From: Planctomycetaceae bacterium
GTDB lineage: Bacteria > Planctomycetota > Planctomycetia > Planctomycetales > Planctomycetaceae
Assembly (NCBI GenBank): GCA_020850695.1
Contig: JADZEF010000110.1
Location: 1-64,000, forward strand
Length of the DNA: 64,000 nucleotides
Direction of reading: 5' to 3'
The notes under the pieces were generated by a model. The model had not been told where the DNA came from. It made no database searches and saw only the letters and a program-made list of their open reading frames with translations. A program made the translations under genes and the position numbers. The stretch's first letter is position 1; each line of letters begins with the position of its first letter. Shown here piece by piece: positions 54,445 through 63,908 of the stretch.

Positions 54445-54680
54445 GAGACGGAAGCCGTGATCGACTTTCGGCAAGGCGGCATTGACCCCGCATTCGCACG
54501 GCGTTCGTCTGTCATTATCGGCGGAAGGGGCTGTCTGTCCATTGGAAACACCGTTCCTGCGCGTCCGTATTTCCGCTCTTCCGGCCGTGGGGAGGCGGCT
54601 ATATCCTCCTGACAGTAACGGATTTCGGCCAGACCATGGCTTGGCCGACGCACGAACTCTCGCAATTCCCGGGAGGGGGG

Positions 54681-55562
54681 ATGCGCTTTACCAAAATGCA
54701 CGGAGCGGGAAACGACTACGTCTACGTCAGCCTGTGGGATGAGTCTCTGCCGGAGGACATCCCCGCCCTGGCACGTCGGGTCAGCCACCGTCACTTCGGC
54801 ATCGGAAGCGACGGCCTGATCCTGATCGGCCCGTCGAACATCGCCGACGCACGCATGCAGATGTTCAATGCCGATGGCAGCCCCGGACTCATGTGCGGGA
54901 ACGGGTTGCGGTGCGTCGCGCGGTGGCTGCACGACCACCGAGGCTTACACGGGAATCCTCTGCGCATCGAAACGGCGCGGGGAGTGGTCGAGGCGACGCT
55001 CGAATGGGACGGAACCCGCGTGAAAAGCGTTCGGGTGAATATGGGCCGGCCGGGGCTCGCACCGGCCGACATTCCGGTGATCCTGAACGGCAATGATGCC
55101 AGGGAGCCGCTGGTCGACGTGCCGTTGGAAATCGAGGGACAAGACGTTCGCGTCACGCTGGTCTCGATGGGGAACCCGCACGCGATCGTGTTTGTGGAAT
55201 CGTGTGATGAGGGTGAATTGGTCCGGACACTCGGCCCGCGGATCGAACGGCACCCGGCTTTTCCCGATCGAACCAATGTGGAATTCGTTCAAGTGATCAG
55301 CCGGTCCGAGCTTCGTATGCGGGTGTGGGAGCGGGGAGCGGGAGAAACGCTGGCCTGCGGGACCGGGGCCTGCGCGGCCGTCGTCGGCGGGACACTGAGG
55401 GGCCTCCTGGAACGTCGCGCGGCGGTCCATCTCCCCGGGGGAACGCTGGAAATCGAGTGGACCTCTGCCGGAGACGTGCTGATGGCGGGGCCGGCCGTCG
55501 AAGTGTTCCGAGGGGACTTTCCGTTGATGGACGTTGATCCCATGTTGGCGGGAACACTGTGA
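54681..55562 (+). CDS. dapF: Diaminopimelate epimerase
   Basis: The protein has 293 residues from the ATG at 54681, which has a GGAGGGGGG site directly upstream; the 15-residue longer frame is not needed. It interconverts LL- and meso-diaminopimelate in lysine and peptidoglycan precursor synthesis. Both active-site cysteines are in place: Cys72 in MCGNGLRCVARW and Cys226 in LACGTGACAAVV, together with the N-terminal KMHGAGNDYV motif and HFGIGSDGLI. The length is typical. It is divergent from the Fe-S carrier gene with a 327-bp gap, and no other lysine genes are adjacent, although a DapA-family gene lies 3 kb downstream. Confidence 0.97.
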   Translation: MRFTKMHGAGNDYVYVSLWDESLPEDIPALARRVSHRHFGIGSDGLILIGPSNIADARMQMFNADGSPGLMCGNGLRCVARWLHDHRGLHGNPLRIETARGVVEATLEWDGTRVKSVRVNMGRPGLAPADIPVILNGNDAREPLVDVPLEIEGQDVRVTLVSMGNPHAIVFVESCDEGELVRTLGPRIERHPAFPDRTNVEFVQVISRSELRMRVWERGAGETLACGTGACAAVVGGTLRGLLERRAAVHLPGGTLEIEWTSAGDVLMAGPAVEVFRGDFPLMDVDPMLAGTL

Positions 55563-55771
55563 TCGGTTCCAGACACATCGCGATCACTGGGGACCCATAC
55601 GTCCACAGGACCCAGCGACCGACCCCGTGATGGGCTTCTGCGACCTGGCCGCCGTGGCGCTATTTGACCATCGTCTCACTCGCGGAGGCCCACGGAGTTC
55701 GACTGCTGGAATGACCAGCGTGCGTCGCTCGGACGCTCCGCGATACGATCCTGCGACCAGCGGCGGCGGAC

Positions 55772-56578
55772 GTGGCGACGCGCGGCAGCCGCGATTATGA
55801 TCGGTCGAACGAAACGAATTCCGCATTCACTGGTGGGAGAGTTGGGATCGGCTCCAAACCCAAGGCCGGCTCGAAGGCGCGCACGTCCCGGCTGAACGAG
55901 ACCTACGAGTATATTCACGAGAAGCTCATCCGGGGCGAACTCGAACCGGGACGCAAACTCTCGCGCCGGAAGCTGGCGGAGGAGATCGGCGTCAGTTCGG
56001 CTCTCGTGCAGCATGCACTCAATCAACTCGAGAAGATGCGGCTTGTCGAGTGTCGCCCGCAAAGTGGCACCTACGTCCGCCAGTTGTCGGCGGAAGAGTA
56101 CGACAATCTGTGCGATCTCCGCGAACTGATCGAACCCTACGCCGCCGCACGGGCGGCCGCGCGCATCACTCCCGCCCAGATCAAGATCCTCGAAAGCTCA
56201 TGCCGGCGGTTCCGCGAGGCCAACGAACCGATTCCCCCGGACACCTCGCCCAGCGAAGTGTGGCGGATCTGGGGCGAACTGATCGATGAGGAGAGGGTCT
56301 TTCACGGCACGATCCTGAGTGCGGCAGGGAATGACCTACTCACCTCGCTGGTGCAATCACTCGGCGTCCTGGCCCACGTGCGATACGAGATCGCCCAGAC
56401 GTCTCTCGCCGAGAATGCCAACCAGATGGCGACCGAAGAGCATCTCGAAATCCTCGAAGCGCTCCGCGCGCACGACGCCGACGCCGCGCGCCGCTGCATG
56501 CAGCGGCATCTTCAGAATGGGCGCGAAAGTTTCAAGAAGCGCCTCGACTCCGCGTCCGATGAGCGAACCGACGCTTAA
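55772..56578 (+). CDS. GntR-family regulator with FCD effector domain
   Basis: This 268-residue protein probably starts at GTG 55772, since no in-frame ATG precedes the DNA-binding domain. Residues about 40-105 form the winged helix (YIHEKLIRGELEPGRKLSRRKLAEEIGVSS... QSGTYV). Residues 115-255 form the all-helical FCD domain, with the expected opening LCDLRELIEPYAA, a helix carrying EERVFHGTIL (metal-ligand Glu/His) and the closing EHLEILEALRAHDADAARRCMQRHL. FCD regulators bind small organic acids or sugar acids and usually repress neighbouring catabolic genes. The palindrome CTGGATATCCAG occurs 155 bp downstream of this gene and again at 61794, so the following genes may form its regulon. Confidence 0.92.
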   Translation: MATRGSRDYDRSNETNSAFTGGRVGIGSKPKAGSKARTSRLNETYEYIHEKLIRGELEPGRKLSRRKLAEEIGVSSALVQHALNQLEKMRLVECRPQSGTYVRQLSAEEYDNLCDLRELIEPYAAARAAARITPAQIKILESSCRRFREANEPIPPDTSPSEVWRIWGELIDEERVFHGTILSAAGNDLLTSLVQSLGVLAHVRYEIAQTSLAENANQMATEEHLEILEALRAHDADAARRCMQRHLQNGRESFKKRLDSASDERTDA

Positions 56579-57022
56579 TCGGTCGGGTTCTCGTGCCTCA
56601 TGCCGGCCCAATGGCGCGAAACAAGTCGGCGTTACCGTCATTGGCCGCGACTCACGGCCACGCCTTTTTCGAAAGTGAAATTTAACGCTTGATGCGTTGA
56701 CCACGCCCCGATATCGTCATCGACAGATCGCGCTGGATATCCAGTGTGTTCGCCACTGGTTCCGCCGCGTCGGAGTTCTGCGCTCCCGTCCTGGTTCCGG
56801 CTTCGCTGGCTGATCGATTCTCGAAACGGTGCGCTCGCACCCGGCCATTTCTCATTCGCACCCCTCTCGTTCCTTTTCCGGGTCCATCGAGATCGATGGT
56901 CGCTGGTTCGTGGGTTGTTGGCGCGCGGTGATTTCGGCGCGTCGTGACGTCGCGGAGCATTTCCCTCTGCGATGACATCGTTGCCGACAGGTCCTTCGTC
57001 TCATTTCGTCGGGAGAGTCGTC
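56579..57022. other. Intergenic region with promoter and long leader for the DUF1559 gene
   Basis: These 444 bp hold no gene. A palindrome sits at 56733-56744, with TTGACC about 36 bp before it (a possible -35) but no good -10. The remaining 280 bp before the ATG would be a long untranslated leader with several C/T-rich stretches. Confidence 0.4.
56733..56744. promoter_or_regulatory. Perfect palindrome CTGGATATCCAG, candidate GntR operator (copy 1)
   Basis: The 12-bp perfect dyad lies between the GntR gene and the DUF1559 gene, 279 bp before the latter's ATG. An identical core with the same following T is found at 61794-61805. Size, symmetry and position fit a FadR/FCD-type operator. Confidence 0.6.
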
Positions 57023-57985
<963 letters not shown>

Positions 57986-58065
57986 AGTCGATGGCGGCAA
58001 CCGCCGCCACACCCTTCGCTGACGTCGTTTCATTTCCACGTCTCTTCTTTTCCACGGGGTTCCCG

Positions 58066-58479
58066 ATGAAGGGTCGCTCTCCGTTCCTCATTGCCCTTGC
58101 TGGTTTATGCCTTGCGGGCTGCAGCAAGTCCGCCGAGCGCAATCTGCCCAAGGCGCCCGTCAGCGGCACCGTCAGCTATTCCAAGCCGCTTCCGCAGGGC
58201 GAGGTCGTCTTCCAGCATTCGTCCGGCGAACTCGTCGTCGCCAAGTTCGGACCAGACGGAAAATACAAGCAGGACGTTCCGATCGGACCGAACAAGGTCA
58301 TGGTCCGCTCGCAGACCTCTTCGACTCAGGAGAATCAGCAGCGGGCCGGGATGCAGATGGAGATCTTCACCAATCATGCCCCGCTGAAGTACGCCAACTT
58401 CGGAACGTCGAATCTCGAATACACCGTCAAGGAAGGCAAGGAAGGGGACAACACGTTCGACGTGAAGATGGTGGACTGA
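58066..58479 (+). CDS. Small lipoprotein following the DUF1559 gene
   Basis: The protein has 137 residues from the ATG at 58066. The signal sequence ends in the lipobox LAGC (Cys19), so the mature protein is probably lipid-anchored. The remainder is beta-rich and matches the small secreted proteins (transthyretin/carboxypeptidase-regulatory-like) often encoded after DUF1559 genes: VSGTVSYSKPLPQGEVVF followed by FGPDGKYKQDVPIGPNKVMV. The function is unknown. The conserved pairing suggests that the two work together at the cell surface. Confidence 0.85.
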   Translation: MKGRSPFLIALAGLCLAGCSKSAERNLPKAPVSGTVSYSKPLPQGEVVFQHSSGELVVAKFGPDGKYKQDVPIGPNKVMVRSQTSSTQENQQRAGMQMEIFTNHAPLKYANFGTSNLEYTVKEGKEGDNTFDVKMVD

Positions 58480-58581
58480 AGCACGGACGACGCAACAGCC
58501 GGTTCGACCGTCTTCCCTTCGGGAAGGAACGACCGCTCATCTTCTGCACATTCCGACGCCACGCCGAGAGAGGCTTGTCTG

Positions 58582-59511
58582 ATGGCTCGTTTCCCCGCCG
58601 CAATCATGGCCGGTTGCGTCGTCCCCTGGAGTGAAAAGCACGAACTCCAGGAAGATCTGTTCCGCGATCAGGTCCGCGGCCTGCTGAGGGACGGAACTCA
58701 GTATCTCTACATCTTCGGCACCGCCGGTGAGGGTTACGCCGTCACCGAGCGGCAGTACATGGAGATCGCGCGCGTCTTCACGGACGAGATGCGCCGCGGC
58801 GGCGCCGAACCGATGGTGGGCGTGATCGGTCAGTCGCTCGGGACGATCATCGAGCGCATCGAGAAGGTGCGCGAGCTGGGAGTCCGGCGCTATCAGATTT
58901 CGCTACCCAACTGGGGGGCGCTGGCCGACAACGAATTGTTCGACTTTTTCCGTGAGACGGTGGGACGATTCGGCGACTGCCAATTCCTGCATTACAACCT
59001 GTTGCGGACCAAGCGGCTCGTCACCGCGCCGGAATACGCCCGGCTGGCCGAGGAGTATCCAAACCTCGTCGCGACCAAGAACAGCACCGACTCGATGGAC
59101 CGCATCGCGGCGCTGCAGAGACAGGTTCCGCAGCTGCAGCACTTCCTGACAGAAACCGGATTCCTGTGGGGTTCGCTCCTCGGAGAGTGCGGGCTGCTGA
59201 TTTCACTCGCTTCGACCAACTGGAAATCGGGGCACGCCTATTTCAATGCGGGACTGCGGAAAGACGTCGAGATGCTCGTCTCCTGCCAGAAGGAGTTGAA
59301 CGGCATTCTCCAGCTGCTGATCGCGGAAGGCGGGGCGGGCGAGCACATCGACGGCACCTACGACAAGATGCTGTGGAAGCTGCACGATCGCCGCTTCCCG
59401 CTGCGGCTGCTGCCGCCCTACCACGGAGCGACCGACGACGGCTTCGAACGCTTCGCCGCACGCCTGGCTGACCACTACCCGCGCTGGGCGCCGCAACAGC
59501 CATCGCACTGA
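58582..59511 (+). CDS. Dihydrodipicolinate synthase/N-acetylneuraminate lyase-family protein
   Basis: This 309-residue protein starts at an ATG with GAGAGAGG upstream. The TIM-barrel signature residues are present: GTAGEGYAVT (substrate carboxylate loop, equivalent to GTTGE), Tyr138 in LHYN and the Schiff-base Lys166 in NLVATKNSTD. The family covers DapA and several class I aldolases or lyases of keto acids. The altered GTAGE loop and the setting beside a GntR/FCD regulator and an amidohydrolase favour a sugar-acid or keto-acid lyase over lysine synthesis, but dapF is 3 kb away, so a DapA role is not excluded. Confidence 0.85.
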   Translation: MARFPAAIMAGCVVPWSEKHELQEDLFRDQVRGLLRDGTQYLYIFGTAGEGYAVTERQYMEIARVFTDEMRRGGAEPMVGVIGQSLGTIIERIEKVRELGVRRYQISLPNWGALADNELFDFFRETVGRFGDCQFLHYNLLRTKRLVTAPEYARLAEEYPNLVATKNSTDSMDRIAALQRQVPQLQHFLTETGFLWGSLLGECGLLISLASTNWKSGHAYFNAGLRKDVEMLVSCQKELNGILQLLIAEGGAGEHIDGTYDKMLWKLHDRRFPLRLLPPYHGATDDGFERFAARLADHYPRWAPQQPSH

Positions 59512-59773
59512 GCATGACGGGGCTTTCCGCGCTGGCGAGCGAGCCGCTGCATAACGAGTGAGCGAGTCGTTGCGAGGCATTCCTTTCGCATAGGTTTCGC
59601 AGGCCGAACCAGCGGGTCGACACGTCCTCGTCGAGAAGCCGACGGCCCGAAGCCGGTGACTTCAAGAGACACCGCGTGACGAAGGCGAACAGATGGCTCC
59701 GCGATAGAATCCGACGTGTGAGCACTTTCCGAATCTCCCCCTTGGGCCAAGGGCTTCCGCCGGGAGCATGATC

Positions 59774-60580
59774 ATGTCGACCGAATCGATCCGCGCCATT
59801 GATGTTCACGGGCATTACGGACGCTACATCAAAAGTGACCAGCCGCAGGACATCGCCGACTTCATGACGGGGGACGCACAGGTAGTGGCCGACCGGGCGC
59901 GGCGGGCGAACATCGAATGGACGATCGTCTCGCCGCTCCAGGCTCTGCTGCCGCGGTTCGGCGGCGACCCCGTGGGCGGGAACGAGCACGCGGCGCGCAT
60001 CGTTCACGAGGTCGATGGCCTGCTGCAGTATGTCGTCATCGATCCCAAGACCCCGGCCACCTACGAGCAGGCCGACCGGATGCTGAAGAATCCGAAGTGC
60101 GTCGGCATCAAGATTCATCCCGAAGAGCACGGCTATCCGATCCCCGACCACGGACGCAAGATCTTCGAGTTCGCCGCGGCCCGCAAGGCGATCATCCTCA
60201 CGCACAGCAGCGAGCAGAACAGTCTCGCGGCCGACTTCGTGCCGTTCGCGAACGACTTCCCGGAAGTGCGGCTGATCCTCGCGCACATCGGGTGCGGGTG
60301 GGATGGCGACCTGACGCACCAGGTGCGGGCGATCCAGAAATGCCGCCACGGAAACGTCTTCGCCGACACGTCGAGCGCCCGGTCGATCACGCCGAAGCTC
60401 ATCGAGTGGGCGGTGAAGGAAATCGGTGTCGAGCGGGTCCTGTTCGGAACCGACACGCCCCTCTATCACACTTCGATGCACCGCGTCCGTATCGACCATG
60501 CGGAGCTTTCAGACGCGGAGAAGACGCAGATCCTGCGCGACAACGCGGTGCGTCTCTTCAACCTCGCGGAGCGATTCTGA
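59774..60580 (+). CDS. Amidohydrolase-family (amidohydrolase 2) metal-dependent hydrolase
   Basis: The protein has 268 residues from the ATG at 59774; the ATG at 59768 is only 1 nt from the GGGAG site, while 59774 is 7 nt away. The TIM-barrel hydrolase signatures are DVHGHYG (His-x-His metal ligands), GIKIHPEEHGY, ILTHSSEQN, LILAHIGCGWDGD and the final Asp in LFGTDTPLYH. Members act on cyclic amides, lactones or as decarboxylases. It lies 262 bp after the DapA-like gene on the same strand and probably belongs to the same catabolic set. Confidence 0.9.
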   Translation: MSTESIRAIDVHGHYGRYIKSDQPQDIADFMTGDAQVVADRARRANIEWTIVSPLQALLPRFGGDPVGGNEHAARIVHEVDGLLQYVVIDPKTPATYEQADRMLKNPKCVGIKIHPEEHGYPIPDHGRKIFEFAAARKAIILTHSSEQNSLAADFVPFANDFPEVRLILAHIGCGWDGDLTHQVRAIQKCRHGNVFADTSSARSITPKLIEWAVKEIGVERVLFGTDTPLYHTSMHRVRIDHAELSDAEKTQILRDNAVRLFNLAERF

Positions 60581-60623
60581 GGGGAGTTCGAACGCACTTC
60601 GCGACGAGTCCAGGATTCAGAAC

Positions 60624-60744
60624 AGGAACCACGGAATACACGAAATACACGGAAGAAGAGAAGAGGCAAAGGAAAGTTTTGCGAACCCGTGCGGCTCCAT
60701 GGATCTCGTCTTTTTCCGTGTATTTCGTGTATTCCGTGGTTCCT
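60624..60744. repeat. Perfect 31-bp inverted repeat around a 59-bp loop
   Basis: The arms 60624-60654 and 60714-60744 are exactly complementary. Each arm contains a 9-bp period (ACGGAATAC, ACGAAATAC, ACGGAA). Six-frame reading gives peptides such as TTEYTKYTE and FRVFRVFRG, familiar from mis-annotated dispersed repeats in planctomycete-like genomes. It lies between the amidohydrolase and the alpha/beta hydrolase genes and could act as a terminator-like hairpin. Confidence 0.8.
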
Positions 60745-60830
60745 TCTTGAGCTTTTGACTTTCGCCGGTTTCCCTCGCGACAGCAGTCCACCGCCGCGAT
60801 GAACGCGCCCTCCTATCTGAGACGGACTAC

Positions 60831-61730
60831 ATGATCTCTCGCCTGTTCCTGCTCTCTGTGGTTTCGAGTTCTCTCATCGTGAGCGGCGCGCGGGCGGAGG
60901 AGAAAGCGCTCGACAAGCTCCCTGAGGTGAAGTTCCTCAAGACCGACAAGGGAGTCCCCTTTGCCATCCTCGGCGAGAAGCCTGCCGCACCGGCCCCGAC
61001 GCTGTTCGTCTTCGGAGCCGACATGCGGAACAGTCTCATCGGCGAGGACGTCAACCACATGGGGCGGCTGCTCCTCCGGCACGGTTACCTCTGTGCCTCG
61101 ATCGACATGCCCTGCCACGGCTTCGACACCCGCCCGGGCGAAAAGGGGGGTGACCTCACCGGCTGGAAGGATCGCATCGTGAAAGGGGAGAACATCGCCG
61201 AGGTGTTCAACAAGCAGTTCTCACACGTCCTCGATTACCTCGTGGCGGAGAAGTACACCGATCCCGCCGAGGTCGCGGTCTCGGGGACGTCGCGCGGCGG
61301 CTTCTTTGCCTTACACGTCGGCGCGGCCGACACACGCGTGAAGCAGGTCATTGCCTACGCTCCGGTGACTCACCTGCCCGCCCTCGCGGAGTTTGCGGGA
61401 GCCGAGAAGAACGAACTCGCCCTGGCTCTCTCTCCGGTCCACGTCGCCGACAAGCTCGTCGGAAAGCCCCTCTGGATCACGATTGGAAACGACGACGCCC
61501 GCGTGAGCACACAGAACTGCATCGACCTCAGCCTGGAGGTCATCAGGAAGTCGAAGGGGAAGCGGAACCCGATTCCCGTCGAGCTGCGGGTCGTCGGCAC
61601 GATCGCCCACCGCCTGCACGCGGTGCCAACCCCTCAGTACGGCCAACTCTGCGCCCCCCACGAGGAAGCGACCCGTTGGCTGCTCCTGCAACGCCCGCAG
61701 AAGGCCACGCAAACCGAATCGACAAAATAG
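60831..61730 (+). CDS. Secreted alpha/beta hydrolase
   Basis: The protein has 299 residues with a Sec signal peptide (about 1-22, ending SGARA-EE). The alpha/beta-hydrolase triad is visible: nucleophile Ser154 in the elbow SGTSRGGFF, an Asp in IGNDDARV (221-222) and a His in GTIAHRLHAVP. The oxyanion region reads LFVFGADMRN, and CASIDMPCHGFDTRP is a typical strand-loop before the elbow. The likely substrate is an ester in the periplasm (dienelactone-hydrolase-like or acetyl-esterase-like); the specific substrate cannot be told. Confidence 0.88.
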   Translation: MISRLFLLSVVSSSLIVSGARAEEKALDKLPEVKFLKTDKGVPFAILGEKPAAPAPTLFVFGADMRNSLIGEDVNHMGRLLLRHGYLCASIDMPCHGFDTRPGEKGGDLTGWKDRIVKGENIAEVFNKQFSHVLDYLVAEKYTDPAEVAVSGTSRGGFFALHVGAADTRVKQVIAYAPVTHLPALAEFAGAEKNELALALSPVHVADKLVGKPLWITIGNDDARVSTQNCIDLSLEVIRKSKGKRNPIPVELRVVGTIAHRLHAVPTPQYGQLCAPHEEATRWLLLQRPQKATQTESTK

Positions 61731-61793
61731 GTTCGAACGATTCGTCCGGTTTCCCATCAAAGCTGGCTGGCAAACGTTCTGACGTCCGATATA

Positions 61794-61805
61794 CTGGATA
61801 TCCAG
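61794..61805. promoter_or_regulatory. Perfect palindrome CTGGATATCCAG, candidate GntR operator (copy 2)
   Basis: This is identical to the site at 56733, here extended to a 14-bp dyad (ACTGGATATCCAGT, 61793-61806). It is 106 bp before the ATG of the VCBS protein gene and 64 bp after the hydrolase stop. Confidence 0.6.
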
Positions 61806-61818
61806 TTTTACGCGTAGG

Positions 61819-61888
61819 GTGGGCACGGCCCACCATGTCTTTCACGCCGTGTGATTACGCCAAGCCAATGGTGGTGGGCAATGCCCAC
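61819..61888. repeat. Paired GTGGGC/GCCCAC inverted repeats, dispersed-repeat type
   Basis: Two small dyads, 61819-61833 and 61874-61888, share GTGGGC/GCCCAC arms. Similar GTGGGC-rich intergenic elements are frequent in planctomycete genomes (from memory). They sit in the leader of the VCBS gene. Confidence 0.4.
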
Positions 61889-61910
61889 TCGACAAGACTG
61901 GAGTCGCATC

Positions 61911-63155
61911 ATGAGCCTCTGCACGCGGTGGGCGGTGAGTTTGGCCGGGCTCCTGGCGGTGGGCGTCTGCTGCGTTCCCGCAGCCCGCTCCGATTCGAAA
62001 GAGCCAGTCCTGGTCAACAGCGGCGGGCTGCAGTTCGAAGAACGCCTCGTCTGGGGCGATGGCCGCTACGTCTACGGCGTGACGGCGGTCGATGTGGACA
62101 ACGATGGCGATCTCGACCTGTCGACGGCGGGCGTTCACACCGATGTGCTCCTGTGGCACGAGAGCGACGGCAAGGGAAACCTCAAGAAGCATCTCATCTG
62201 CGACGGCGAAGAGGGCTACCTCGAGCGGCACGCCTGGGGCGATCTCAACGGCGACAAGCGGCTCGACGTGGTGATCGTGAAGAACCGCATCGGTCACCTC
62301 ATCTGGTTCGAGAGCAGCAAGCCGACCGAGGAGAAGGGCTGGACGCGGCATGTCATCTCGACCGACTTCATGCGGGCGTACGACGTCGACCTGGCCGACC
62401 TCGACGGCGACGGCGACCTCGACATCGCGGCCTCCGCCTATACCGGCGACTGCTTCTCGTGGTTCGAGAACCCGGGCAAGGAGAAGGTGAACGAACCCTG
62501 GCCGCAGCACCGCTTCGACAAGGCCCCCGAGATCGCCAACACGCGGACAATCGTCGCGGTCGACATCAACAAGGACGGCAAGCTGGACCTCCTCGGCAGC
62601 GGGACCTACGGCCATCACATCGTGTGGTATGAGAACACGGGCGAGCCCGGCATCAAGAAGTTCAGCAAGCGGCACATCATCGACGACAACACGCTGATGC
62701 CGACGCACGGCCACCCGGTCGACATGGATGGTGATGGCGATATCGACGTCGTGATGGCCTTCGGCATCCGCGGCGGCCCTCAGAATTCGCATCAGGCGGC
62801 GTGGTACGAGAACGTCGGCAAGGATGGCAAAGGGGCCGAGTGGAGGAAGCACATGCTGGGCGATGTGCCGTGGGGCTTCGAAGCGGTCGTCGGCGACCTC
62901 GATGGCGATGGTGACCTCGACGTGGTCGCGTCCGGTTGCTCCGGGGGGATCAAGGGAAAGGGTGAGATCTGCTGGTTCGAGAACTCCGGCGACCCGAAGG
63001 CCGCGTGGAAACGGCATGCGTTCAAGCAGTACCCCGAGGCCTGCACGATCATCGTGACGGACCTCGACGCGGACGGCCGGCTCGACATCGCGTGCGGGTC
63101 TGAATCGGGGACGTGCCACTGGTGGCGGAACCTGACCGCGAAGCCGAAGCGGTAG
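61911..63155 (+). CDS. Secreted FG-GAP/VCBS seven-bladed propeller protein
   Basis: The protein has 414 residues from the ATG at 61911, with GGAG 9 nt upstream; the longer frame crosses the repeat and is unlikely. It has a Sec signal peptide of about 27 residues. Seven calcium-loop motifs of the FG-GAP/VCBS type follow at about 50-residue intervals: DVDNDGDLDL, DLNGDKRLDV, DLDGDGDLDI, DINKDGKLDL, DMDGDGDIDV, DLDGDGDLDV and DLDADGRLDI. Each blade also carries a W-F/Y-E-N motif (WFENPG, WYENTG, WFENSG). It is a probable calcium-stabilised surface propeller for binding; no enzyme motif is seen. Confidence 0.93.
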   Translation: MSLCTRWAVSLAGLLAVGVCCVPAARSDSKEPVLVNSGGLQFEERLVWGDGRYVYGVTAVDVDNDGDLDLSTAGVHTDVLLWHESDGKGNLKKHLICDGEEGYLERHAWGDLNGDKRLDVVIVKNRIGHLIWFESSKPTEEKGWTRHVISTDFMRAYDVDLADLDGDGDLDIAASAYTGDCFSWFENPGKEKVNEPWPQHRFDKAPEIANTRTIVAVDINKDGKLDLLGSGTYGHHIVWYENTGEPGIKKFSKRHIIDDNTLMPTHGHPVDMDGDGDIDVVMAFGIRGGPQNSHQAAWYENVGKDGKGAEWRKHMLGDVPWGFEAVVGDLDGDGDLDVVASGCSGGIKGKGEICWFENSGDPKAAWKRHAFKQYPEACTIIVTDLDADGRLDIACGSESGTCHWWRNLTAKPKR

Positions 63156-63212
63156 GCGTCGGCCAGCGTCTCCCATTGTCCGGCATGGTTGTTCGACGAA
63201 GCCGTTGAGCGG

Positions 63213-63737
63213 TCATGCCAGGTCAACGACGACCGGCGGAACGGGCATGTCGGGCAGTCGGAGAATCTGGGCCGAGAGGGGCTTTGTCTCGACAATCGCG
63301 ATCGACGGCTGGCGGAAGAACCATCCGCTCAACTCGCCCGGGTTGACGAACAACCGCCCGCGGGCGTCGTTGACCACGGACGCCCGGTGGGAGTGCGCGG
63401 TGACGATCAGGTCGGCGTCGTCGACCAGCCCTTTGATGGAATCGGGAAGGTGGGTGATGAGCACCCGCGTTCCGTCCTTCGTGCGGAATCCGAAGGGCGG
63501 CTAGCCGATCGGGCCGACGATGCGCATCCCCCCCTCGATGCCGATGCGGTTCCCGTCGTTGTCTCCCCAGCAGGCAATGACTTTGCACGTCAGCTTGCGC
63601 AGCGGCGGCACGATGATGGGAGAGCAGAAGTCTCCCGCGAACAGGACGAGGTCGCACCTCGCCTGGTTGAACATTCCGACGGCGACACGGACATGGTCCA
63701 CATGATCGTGAGCGTCTGCAAAGATGCCGATGCGCAT
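63213..63737 (-). pseudogene. Metallophosphoesterase (YfcE/MJ0936-type) interrupted by an in-frame TAG
   Basis: From the ATG at 63737 the frame reads through a typical small phosphodiesterase except for one TAG at 63501-63503, after which the same frame continues to a TGA at 63213. All metal-site motifs are present on both sides of the stop: ADAHDH (DxH), FAGDF (GD), WGDNDGN (equivalent of GNHD), then beyond the stop ITHLPDS and TAHSHRA (GHxH). The frame is kept, no bases are lost, and the total of about 174 codons matches the family length. This is either a recent nonsense mutation, a sequencing error, or readthrough. Without readthrough the first part (78 residues) would lack the last metal ligands. 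Confidence 0.85.
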
Positions 63738-63908
63738 GGCTGTCGCGGGGAGCGGTTGTGAACGAGCGGCGTGGTTGAGAGGTCTGCCGGTCATGATAGC
63801 AGGGATGAGTCCGGCCGCTCAGGGAGCGGCGCGGCCCGGCAGGCGGATGCAGAGCCCGCCTGGTGCGCCGTGCGGGACGCTGCGGCGGCCGTTACAATTC
63901 GGCACAGA

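Noticed and set aside
58512-58526. Hairpin CTTCCC/GGGAAG after the lipoprotein gene as a terminator
   Set aside because: The stem is only 6 bp and no T-run follows; the downstream lyase gene is close, so readthrough is likely.
59243-60499. Minus-strand frame of 418 codons across the lyase and amidohydrolase genes
   Set aside because: It runs antisense to two well-supported enzymes, including the HxH and GTD motifs of the amidohydrolase.
60558-60791. Short frames with EYTKYTE and VFRVFRG peptides
   Set aside because: They are translations of the 31-bp inverted repeat, a known type of annotation artefact.
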